From: Verrucomicrobiales bacterium
GTDB taxonomy: Bacteria > Verrucomicrobiota > Verrucomicrobiia > Verrucomicrobiales > SLCJ01
NCBI GenBank assembly: GCA_007125835.1
Contig: SLCJ01000266.1
Coordinates: 1-5,885 of the forward strand
Reading direction: 5' to 3'
DNA: 5,885 nucleotides
Shown here: positions 1 through 5,885 of the stretch, in pieces
Layout of the letters: the number at the start of each line of letters is the position of its first letter
Numbering within the stretch: the first letter of the stretch is position 1
Made by a program: the position numbers and the translations under genes
The notes under the pieces: generated by a model
What the model was told of the DNA's origin: nothing
The model's database searches: none
What the model saw: only the letters and a program-made list of their open reading frames with translations

Positions 1-9
1 GCTCCGGCG

Positions 10-1605
10 GTGCGCGCTGGGCGCTGGTTTTGGGTGGCATTGTGTTTGATTTTGATTGTCGGGGCGGTCCTGCGGGTTCCACGCCTCGGGCACAGCCATT
101 ACAACGACGAGAGCCACAACTACACAAGGCAGTTGTCCGGTATCTGGCAGAATTACGGGGAGGACGGGAGCCGTTTCCGGACGCCGACGTGGACGGACAC
201 CGCATTTGGCAACCAGACCGGCAACAACGGTTTTCTGCACAGCATTCTGGCCCGTCTGAGCCTCGAGCGGTGGAAGAGGATGACGAACGTGTCGGAGGGA
301 GAGATCGTCGAGTGGCCGCCGCGGCTGCCGCCTTTTGTTGCGGGGATGGCGGCGGTGGCCCTGGCGGCCTTGATTGGACGACGGGCCGGTTGGCCGGTTG
401 CCGGGCTGGTGGCCGCATTTTTCCTGGCGTTGCATCCATGGCATGTGCGGTTCAGCACTGAGGCGCGGGGCTACAGCCTGATGATGGCGGCAATGTTGGC
501 GTCCTGGTATTTTCTTTCGGCGGCGCTTCAGACCGGATGTTGGAGGCATTGGCTGGGCCATGCTTTTGCCGTGTTGGTGGCGCTGTGGGCCCACCTTGGC
601 GCGTTGTTGTTCGTGTTCGCGCAGCAGGTGTTGTTGGCGGTTGTGTTGTTGGCGATGGCATGGCGCGCGCGGCGTGGAGGGGGCGTGGCGGTCGCCGCCA
701 CCGGGCTGCGGCGCTATGGTGTGTCGATGGCGTTGTCGGGCGTGGCCGGATTGTTTTGTCTGTTGCCTGGGCTGCGGCAGTTGATCGATGCGATGCGGGA
801 GAATCCGGGCTTGAGGGGGGGAGTGATGCCGGGGTGGTGGGCGGACACGCTTTCGTTTCTCAGCCTCGGCATACGCTGGCGGTCGGATGAGCCTGAGAAT
901 CCGCTGCTGCTTGAATCGGTGACATCCCTCCTTTTCCTGGCGGGAATCGCCGGGTTGGCTCTTCTTTTGGCGGCGGGAGTGACAACGCTGTGGCGATCCC
1001 GTTGGCGGCTGCCGATGGTGCCTATGATCGCCGGTGGTGGAGCCGGACTGGTTCTTTTCTGGCTGAATGCGGTTTGGTTCGGCGGCACACTGTTGTGGTG
1101 GTATGCGCTGCCGGTGTTGCCGCTGCTGGCGTTGGCGGCCGGCGCTGCGCTCGGGCCTGGAATTCCCGGACGTCGGCGCGCGGTGATCTGCGCCCTGGCG
1201 GCTTTTCCCTTGGCGGCCTCGTGGACGGCTGTCCTGCCCGTTCATGTCATGCATGGCAAAGCCAACCCGAGATTGTTAGTGAGAATGGCCCGTGGCGGCG
1301 ACTTTCCCGACTATGACCCGGGAGCGATCACTCTTTCCTTGTGGAGTGATGCGGGCAGCTACGATCCGCGGATGCGGTGGTTGGACGACGGGGCGTATCT
1401 GGACATGCAAATGGATCGGGCTCGCGCCGGGAATGTCGAGTTGTATGTGCTCACGGCGCACGAGCCGAGGGCGGTGGTCACACACCCCGATGTGATGGAC
1501 CGGCTTCGCCACGGAGTGGAGTTTGAACTTGTGCACACTGCCTGGAGCACGGAAGCCGGCACCTTCACGAACCGTCTCTACCGCTGGCAGGGGAGGGACA
1601 AGTGA
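10..1605 (+). CDS. GT-C fold membrane glycosyltransferase (GT39/PMT_2/ArnT-like), possibly 5'-incomplete
   Basis: Probable polyprenyl-phosphate-sugar-dependent glycosyltransferase of the inner membrane, transferring a sugar on the periplasmic side; donor and acceptor cannot be read from the sequence. The first membrane helix (about residues 6-21) is followed by an acidic loop with Asp33-Glu34, where GT-C enzymes place the catalytic acid. Residues 104-157 match the family core: PPRLPPF, a helix pair, then HPWHVRFSTEARGYSL at 142-157, the conserved 'S-x-E-A-R-x-Y' motif. I count about nine to ten hydrophobic segments up to residue 412, then a soluble tail (about 413-531), probably periplasmic. 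The GTG at 10 is the first usable start in the window, but the frame is open to base 1, so the true start could be upstream. The stop is TGA. The secretin gene starts 97 nt downstream on the same strand. The family call is solid, but a specific role (glycosylation of lipid, glycan or pilus protein) is only inference. Confidence 0.87.
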   Translation: MRAGRWFWVALCLILIVGAVLRVPRLGHSHYNDESHNYTRQLSGIWQNYGEDGSRFRTPTWTDTAFGNQTGNNGFLHSILARLSLERWKRMTNVSEGEIVEWPPRLPPFVAGMAAVALAALIGRRAGWPVAGLVAAFFLALHPWHVRFSTEARGYSLMMAAMLASWYFLSAALQTGCWRHWLGHAFAVLVALWAHLGALLFVFAQQVLLAVVLLAMAWRARRGGGVAVAATGLRRYGVSMALSGVAGLFCLLPGLRQLIDAMRENPGLRGGVMPGWWADTLSFLSLGIRWRSDEPENPLLLESVTSLLFLAGIAGLALLLAAGVTTLWRSRWRLPMVPMIAGGGAGLVLFWLNAVWFGGTLLWWYALPVLPLLALAAGAALGPGIPGRRRAVICALAAFPLAASWTAVLPVHVMHGKANPRLLVRMARGGDFPDYDPGAITLSLWSDAGSYDPRMRWLDDGAYLDMQMDRARAGNVELYVLTAHEPRAVVTHPDVMDRLRHGVEFELVHTAWSTEAGTFTNRLYRWQGRDK

Positions 1606-1690
1606 GCGGGCGTGGGCCGGGAAGGGAGGGATGGCATGAAGAAATGGTGCCAGCGGGTTTCCTGCGGGCTGCCTACGCGAGGGTCGAAAA

Positions 1691-1695
1691 AAGGA
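1691..1695 (+). promoter_or_regulatory. Shine-Dalgarno site for the secretin gene start at 1703
   Basis: AAGGA lies 7 nt upstream of the ATG at 1703 and is the best ribosome-binding site near any in-frame start of the secretin gene. The alternative in-frame ATGs at 1736 and 1754 have no purine-rich motif at the right distance. This favours 1703, even though it gives an unusually long region before the signal-peptide core. Confidence 0.55.
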
Positions 1696-1702
1696 TTGCG
1701 GG

Positions 1703-4189
1703 ATGGCCAGCCGGTGCTTTTGTGTGTGCGAATCCATGATCGCAAAAATTTCCATGGTCTGCCGCCCGCTCCGCCTGTCCACTTGGGCGTTGGTAGCGGC
1801 CTTGGCGTCATCAATGGCCGGCGCTGATGAAGGGGCGGTCTCCGCGAGCACGCCGGTGTCGGTGCCTGGTTTCGGGGTGATCATACCAGCCGAGGATGAT
1901 TTGCGCCGCGACATTGATCGCGCGCGGGCTCTTGCCGTCGAGGGACAAACAACCGAGGCCTTGGATGTGCTTGAGGAAGTGCTGGGAGTGATGGGTGCGA
2001 GGCCGGGCTGGGCTGCTTTGCGCAGCGAGGTGGTGGCTGCTCACACCGAGATCGCCCTCACGGCGGCGGAACTGCAGGCGCGGCGCGGAGATTTCGAGCA
2101 GGCGCGGGTCTTCGTCGGCCGGGTGCTTGCGCCAAACGTCAATCCGGAATCCAGAGCGGCGGCGCGTCTTCTGGCCGCACTTGACGACCCGGACCGCACG
2201 CCGCCCGCCATGAGCCCGAGGCTGGTGGAAGATCGCGAGCGAGTGATCGAGAATCTTCGCATGGGGGAAAGTCACCTGTTGCTGGGCAATCCGGATGATG
2301 CTGAGAATTCTTTCTATGAGGTGCTGCATGTGGATCGTTACAATACAGCAGCCCGCCGTGGACTCGAGCGGGTGGAGCGTGTGCGGCAGGATGCCGCGGC
2401 AAGTGCCCGCAGCCACACTCGCGCGCGCATGCTGCGCCAGGTGGGAGAGGCGTGGGAGGGGGCCAATCCCGAGCAGAGCGCGATTGTCGCCGGAATCGTC
2501 GAGGCCGCCGATCTGACCACAAGCGAGATCGAGGCCAGGAACCTCGCTACCGCGCTGCGCCGCAAGGCGGACCGGTTGATCCTCGACCGCGTCGATATCG
2601 ACGGTGCCTCATTCCGCGACGCAGTGGCCTTTTTGTCCACCCGGAGCCGGGCTGCCGACACGGAGGAGCCGGATCCTGCAAGCCGAGGCATCGACATCGT
2701 GGTCCGCGCGGCGACGGTGCATGGCGAGTTTGAGCGTGCGCTGGCGGATAGGGAAATCAGCATGAGCCTCAGCAATGTTCCTTTTTCGGCAGCACTCCAG
2801 TATCTCGCTGAAGAGGTCGGTATGGTAGTGCGCTACGAAAGCTTTGCCGCAGTATTGCTGCCGCCGGGTTCTGTCGATGGCAGTTTGTTTACCCGCACGT
2901 ACCGGGTGCCCCCGGATTTCATTGCTTCGGTGCCGTCGAATGGCGGGGCTGCTGATGATCCGTTCGCCCGTGCGGACGCCGGGCCCGCGCTTACGGTGCG
3001 GCGTATGAATGCCCAGGAGTTTCTGGCGGCGGCGGGCATTGATTTTCCGGAAGGGGCTTTTGCCCGCTTCAATCGCGCGTCCAGCACGGTGACGATGCGC
3101 AATACCAGCGAGGCGCACGTGGCGTTGGAGGATTTGATCGAAGCGGCCGGAGCCGACTCCATTCCCCAGGTGGCGATCTCGGTGAGGATGCTCGAAGTCG
3201 AACAGACGACACTAAACGAGCTTGGGTTCGACTGGTTGATGGGGGCTTTCCGGGCAACGGGGGACACGATCATTACCGGAGGCACAGGCGATGCGATCCA
3301 GTCCGGTGGCGGCGTGCCGCTCAACAACGTGATCACCGGCGAGCCGATCGGCTCGTTCCCAATCACCGGTGGCAACCGCAGTGGGCAGGGCGCAATTACG
3401 GGCCGCGGGCTGGACAACCTGCTCGGCGCCGGCTCCGCGGCGTCTCTCGGAAGAACGGGGGCAACCCGCGCACCCGCTCCGCTGGCTATGGCGGGCGTGC
3501 TCACCCAGCCGGATTTCCAGGTGGTAATGCGTGCCTTGGCCCAGAAAACGGGACGCGATTTCATGAACTCGCCGACGGTGATCACCCGCTCCGGACAGTT
3601 GGCGCGTGTGGAGATGGTGCGCGAGTTCATTCATCCGACCGAGTATGACCCGCCGGAGCTTCCCAACACTGTGGGCAGCTCGGCTCTTGGTGGCGGTGGG
3701 TTTCCCGTGACACCTGCCAACCCGACGGCATTCGACACAACCCCTGTGGGCACGGTTCTCGAGGTCGAGCCTGTGGTCTCGTCGGACGGAAGCGTGCTGC
3801 AGATCAGCGTGCAGGCGGTGCACAGGGAGTTCATCGGTTTCATCAATTACGGCACGCCGATCTTCACCACGCCCGACGTCGATCAGGATCCGGTATTGGT
3901 CACTGAAAACCGCATCCTGATGCCTCTTTTCGAGACGCGCCGTGTGCAGACCAACAACAGCATCTACGATGGCCAATCGATGGTGATTGGCGGCCTGCTC
4001 TCGCATAGCAACGAGGTGGTGGAAGATCGCACTCCTCTGTTTTCAAGTATTCCGGTGGTCGGTCGGATGTTCAAGTCCAAGGCAAACCGCGAAACCCGCA
4101 GGGTGCTTTTAATTTTCCTCCAGGCGGATGTGCTCGATCCTTCCGGCCAGCCCAGACGCGACCGTCTGGTGTCTGAACCCGGCCTTTGA
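1703..4189 (+). CDS. Amuc_1098-like type IV pilus/type II-type outer-membrane secretin with TPR-like N-terminus
   Basis: Secretins form multimeric gated channels in the outer membrane for type IV pili or type II secretion. From ATG 1703 (AAGGA site 7 nt upstream) the product has 828 residues. A signal peptide has its hydrophobic core at about 27-38 and likely cleavage after Ala-Gly-Ala (39-41). Helical TPR-like segments lie at about 67-96, 113-144 and 179-224. A ring-type periplasmic domain follows: FRDAVAFL (304-311), GIDIVV (329-334) and a second half at 352-389. Then come TRTYRVPPDF (397-406) and a second domain (430-482) with GIDFPEGAFARF (445-456). The secretin core begins at PQVAISVRMLEVE (488-500) and ELGFDWLMG (506-514). 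A Gly/Thr-rich insertion spans about 515-597. The domain ends with VGTVLEVEPVV (682-692), YDGQSMVIGGLL (755-766) and TPLFSSIPVVGRMF (777-790). It looks intact. The motif order and TPR half fit the Verrucomicrobiota Amuc_1098 family rather than proteobacterial PilQ, and no AMIN domain is seen. The pilus role is inferred, because no other pilus gene is present. The AsmA-like gene follows directly. Confidence 0.93.
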   Translation: MASRCFCVCESMIAKISMVCRPLRLSTWALVAALASSMAGADEGAVSASTPVSVPGFGVIIPAEDDLRRDIDRARALAVEGQTTEALDVLEEVLGVMGARPGWAALRSEVVAAHTEIALTAAELQARRGDFEQARVFVGRVLAPNVNPESRAAARLLAALDDPDRTPPAMSPRLVEDRERVIENLRMGESHLLLGNPDDAENSFYEVLHVDRYNTAARRGLERVERVRQDAAASARSHTRARMLRQVGEAWEGANPEQSAIVAGIVEAADLTTSEIEARNLATALRRKADRLILDRVDIDGASFRDAVAFLSTRSRAADTEEPDPASRGIDIVVRAATVHGEFERALADREISMSLSNVPFSAALQYLAEEVGMVVRYESFAAVLLPPGSVDGSLFTRTYRVPPDFIASVPSNGGAADDPFARADAGPALTVRRMNAQEFLAAAGIDFPEGAFARFNRASSTVTMRNTSEAHVALEDLIEAAGADSIPQVAISVRMLEVEQTTLNELGFDWLMGAFRATGDTIITGGTGDAIQSGGGVPLNNVITGEPIGSFPITGGNRSGQGAITGRGLDNLLGAGSAASLGRTGATRAPAPLAMAGVLTQPDFQVVMRALAQKTGRDFMNSPTVITRSGQLARVEMVREFIHPTEYDPPELPNTVGSSALGGGGFPVTPANPTAFDTTPVGTVLEVEPVVSSDGSVLQISVQAVHREFIGFINYGTPIFTTPDVDQDPVLVTENRILMPLFETRRVQTNNSIYDGQSMVIGGLLSHSNEVVEDRTPLFSSIPVVGRMFKSKANRETRRVLLIFLQADVLDPSGQPRRDRLVSEPGL
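3272..3403 (+). repeat. Four Ile-Thr-Gly motifs in a Gly-rich insertion of the secretin
   Basis: Within the secretin coding sequence, Ile-Thr-Gly occurs at residues 524-526, 544-546, 554-556 and 565-567, spaced 20, 10 and 11 residues apart in a Gly/Thr/Asn-rich stretch. The DNA behind them is similar but not identical (variants of ATCACCGG, ATTACCGG and ATTACGGG). This suggests a degenerate coding repeat rather than a recent tandem duplication. It sits between the first strands of the secretin domain (ELGFDW) and the conserved TQPDFQVVMRAL stretch. Confidence 0.5.
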
Positions 4190-4233
4190 TTTCCGGACCG
4201 GATGGGAACCTCCGCCTTTTTCAGACTTTTCGC

Positions 4234-5853
4234 ATGCCGCCAGAACCAGAGAAAGAGAATTACACGACCGCCGAAATGCTCAAGCGTCTTCGCTCGACGA
4301 AAGACGCTGGCTCACCCAGCGAACCGAAAGAGGAACGGGTGGTCGATCCGGAAAGCGGCACGGTTACGGTGAAGCGGAGGAAGAGGAAACGCACGGCGGC
4401 CAAGGGGCGCGGCGGCAAGAAGGATTTGCAGCTCACGGCACCCATGTGGTTCACCATCGCCAAGAGGGTGGTCTTTTTCGGCCTTCCTGTGGCACTTCTG
4501 CTGGGGGTGGTTGCCTATTTCATGATGGCCGGGGCGGTGGGCACCGACCGCTTCCGCCAGGGGCTGGCCGCCAGCATTGCCCGGCAGTGGCAATTGGACA
4601 CGCCGCCGGAGGTAGGTCCCATTTCGCTCTCCGGATTGAACCTCCACGTGCAGTCGATCCTTGTCCGCTTCCCGGATGAGTCTCCGCTTCAGCGTGTCGA
4701 GATCGAGGGGGCGGAGGGGCGTCTGAGGGGGGCGTCCTTTTTTGGTCGCAATTGGGAGCTCGATTTGTGCACGTTCAACCGCGCTTTGGTTGTGGTGGCT
4801 GCTGCCGGCGGGGGCGAAGGGGAGGGTGTGAGGGACGCCGCGATGCCAGAGGTCGCTGCGGGGGGCGGATTCCTGCTTGCCGAGTCGCCCGAGGCGATCA
4901 TCGTTCACGAGATTTCGTCCTGGCGAAGCGAGGTGTTGTTCGGCGACGAAGGCGGCGACGGGCCGCTGGTTCCGGGGATGCGCGATGTTCGGATTGCGTT
5001 GAGTCGGCGTTACCATGATGAGGGGCAGGTGTATTACAGCGGACAGATGACCGGTGGCGGTGAGGCCGTGCTGGTTGTGCCCGGATGGCCGTCGATGAAT
5101 CTGGCCACGGCCCGGTTCATGGTGGGCTCCGGCGGGGTGTTGTTGGATCGGGCGTATTTGGAGTTGGGGGAAACCGGGCGGATCGAAGTGTCGGGCGAAA
5201 TCCCGGCACGCCCCGGCATCCCGTCGGCTCTCGAGGTGTCGGTCGACGATTTGATCCTTCGTGACATCATACCTGAATTTGCCCAGCGCTCGATCTTCAA
5301 CGATGGCGTGCTCGTGGCTGATCGCCTCGGGCTTACCTGGGACCCGGCGGATCCGACCGGGACCTGGATTCTTTCGGGCCCGGCCGAGGTGCGCCTGCTG
5401 CGCCTCCGATCACTTCCGTTCCTCGATCAGATCGAGCAGCTCGTCCACTCCGATGTCACGGGCTCTGAGTTCAATCGCAATTCATTCGACCTCGAGGTGA
5501 CGCCGCAGCATGTGGCTTTCCGCAATGTCGACCTGCGCATGCCCGACCGCCTGACCCTGCAGGGGGAGCTCGTGGTAGAAAAAGATGGCACGCTTCGCGG
5601 TGACATGAAGGTGGGTGTCGAGCCCCGCAATTTCATTGAGACAATTCCCGAGGTTTTCACCATGGGGGACATGGGCTGGCTGTGGGCTCCGGTTTCAATC
5701 CGAGGCAGTGTGTCCTCCCCCGTGGACGACTTTGCCAGCCGCGTCGAGGCGGCGCGCGCCGAAGCGGCGGCGGCCGGTGGCGAGGGCGAAGGAGCGGCGG
5801 ACGACTCCGATTTGCTTGAAGATCTTCTTGAGGATTTGTTGGAACGTGATTGA
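4234..5853 (+). CDS. Inner-membrane-anchored periplasmic AsmA-like protein (hypothetical)
   Basis: From ATG 4234 the product has 539 residues. A TTG at 4186, overlapping the secretin stop as TTGA, would add 16 residues. Neither start has a clear Shine-Dalgarno site; I prefer the ATG because the protein then opens with a typical charged sequence (MPPEPEKENYTTAEMLKRL). Residues 1-70 are charged and probably cytoplasmic, with a basic cluster KRRKRKR at 47-53. One membrane helix spans about 79-101, so the rest should be periplasmic. The remainder is rich in predicted beta strands. LPFLDQIEQLV at about 392-402, followed by SFDLEVTPQHVAFRNVDLRMP...LTLQGELVVEKDGTLRGDMKV (417-460), resembles the C-terminal part of AsmA/DUF3971-type proteins, including a late PVSIRGSVSSP segment. 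Such proteins are linked to lipid transport or outer-membrane assembly. Low-complexity Gly/Glu/Ala stretches occur mid-protein and near the end, and the tail is LLEDLLEDLLERD. The AsmA assignment is by pattern only and could be wrong; the gene itself is secure. It is very probably co-transcribed with the secretin. Confidence 0.88.
   Translation: MPPEPEKENYTTAEMLKRLRSTKDAGSPSEPKEERVVDPESGTVTVKRRKRKRTAAKGRGGKKDLQLTAPMWFTIAKRVVFFGLPVALLLGVVAYFMMAGAVGTDRFRQGLAASIARQWQLDTPPEVGPISLSGLNLHVQSILVRFPDESPLQRVEIEGAEGRLRGASFFGRNWELDLCTFNRALVVVAAAGGGEGEGVRDAAMPEVAAGGGFLLAESPEAIIVHEISSWRSEVLFGDEGGDGPLVPGMRDVRIALSRRYHDEGQVYYSGQMTGGGEAVLVVPGWPSMNLATARFMVGSGGVLLDRAYLELGETGRIEVSGEIPARPGIPSALEVSVDDLILRDIIPEFAQRSIFNDGVLVADRLGLTWDPADPTGTWILSGPAEVRLLRLRSLPFLDQIEQLVHSDVTGSEFNRNSFDLEVTPQHVAFRNVDLRMPDRLTLQGELVVEKDGTLRGDMKVGVEPRNFIETIPEVFTMGDMGWLWAPVSIRGSVSSPVDDFASRVEAARAEAAAAGGEGEGAADDSDLLEDLLEDLLERD
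5812..5844 (+). repeat. Short coding repeat giving a (Leu-Leu-Glu-Asp)n C-terminal tail
   Basis: The last codons of the AsmA-like gene encode LLED-LLED-LLE (residues 527-537) before Arg-Asp and the stop. The 12-nt units use different synonymous codons (TTG CTT, CTT CTT, TTG TTG), so the repeat is kept at the protein level, not as recent DNA slippage. It would form a short acidic amphipathic helix or coiled-coil-like tail in the periplasm. Confidence 0.5.
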
Positions 5854-5857
5854 CGGC

Positions 5858-5885
5858 GGGCGGCTCCATACTGGATCGTCCGCCC
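5858..5885 (+). terminator. Candidate terminator hairpin after the AsmA-like gene, cut by the window edge
   Basis: Five nucleotides after the stop codon, GGGCGG (5858-5863) is the exact reverse complement of CCGCCC (5880-5885). Between them TCCA (5865-5868) and TGGA (5872-5875) can form a small inner hairpin. A GC-rich stem directly behind the last gene of a likely operon is where an intrinsic terminator would be. The window ends at the stem, so the T-run needed to confirm it cannot be seen, and in GC-rich DNA a 6-bp match could be chance. Confidence 0.3.

Noticed and set aside
1652..1670. GCGGG...GCGGG direct repeat and a weak CAGC/GCTG pairing in the spacer, as a terminator or operator
   Set aside because: The stem is only 4 bp and has no T-run. 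Such short matches are expected by chance in GC-rich DNA.
1612..1827. Short plus-strand frame across the spacer (start at 1636 behind AGGGAGG) as an independent small protein gene
   Set aside because: Its product has no hydrophobic segment or known motif, and it overlaps the secretin signal-peptide region. It is kept only as a question about the secretin start, not as a gene.
1276..1914. Minus-strand open frame of 212 codons spanning the spacer between the glycosyltransferase and secretin genes
   Set aside because: It runs antisense to the ends of both real genes, and its protein is Pro/Arg/His-rich without domains, as expected for a shadow frame.
2833..4006. Long minus-strand open frames of about 264-265 codons opposite the secretin gene
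   Set aside because: They lie wholly antisense to a clearly conserved secretin, overlap each other, and show no recognisable motifs. Open antisense frames are common in GC-rich genes.
4192..4202. TCCGG-A-CCGGA inverted repeat just after the secretin stop
   Set aside because: It has 5-bp arms with a 1-nt centre and cannot form a stable hairpin. There is no second copy and no promoter nearby to suggest an operator.
4312..5016. Minus-strand open frame of 234 codons opposite the AsmA-like gene
   Set aside because: Its composition is that of a shadow frame and it has no recognisable domain. The plus strand carries a coherent membrane-anchored protein.

Overview
This is a GC-rich window with dense coding capacity, all on the + strand. 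It comes from a Gram-negative-type bacterium, most likely a member of the Verrucomicrobiota. The main clue is the central gene: its outer-membrane secretin has the layout and signature motifs I associate with the Amuc_1098 family, named after the Akkermansia type IV pilus secretin. The phylum call is inference from family resemblance; there is no rRNA or other taxonomic marker here.

Layout. (1) From the left edge to 1605: a polytopic membrane glycosyltransferase of the GT-C fold (GT39/PMT_2/ArnT-like). Its reading frame is open to the window edge, so the true start may lie outside. (2) 1606-1702: a short spacer with Shine-Dalgarno-like purine runs and no convincing promoter or terminator. (3) 1703-4189: an 828-codon secretin with a signal peptide, a TPR-like helical N-terminal half, periplasmic ring-type domains, a Gly/Thr-rich insertion and a complete C-terminal secretin domain. 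(4) 4234-5853, or from a TTG at 4186 that overlaps the secretin stop: a single-pass, inner-membrane-anchored periplasmic protein with AsmA-like features. (5) 5854-5885: a GC-rich inverted repeat cut by the right edge, which may be part of a terminator.

How the genes may work together. The secretin and AsmA-like genes are almost certainly co-transcribed, since they are separated by 44 nt or overlap by 4 nt. The glycosyltransferase lies 97 nt upstream on the same strand and may belong to the same unit. All three products act at the cell envelope: sugar transfer on the periplasmic side of the inner membrane, an outer-membrane channel, and an inner-membrane-anchored periplasmic protein. No pilM/N/O-like gene, pilus ATPase or pilin is visible, so the secretin's export machine must be encoded elsewhere. 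I find no mobile element, CRISPR array, tRNA or rRNA. The long minus-strand open frames look like shadows of the plus-strand genes.
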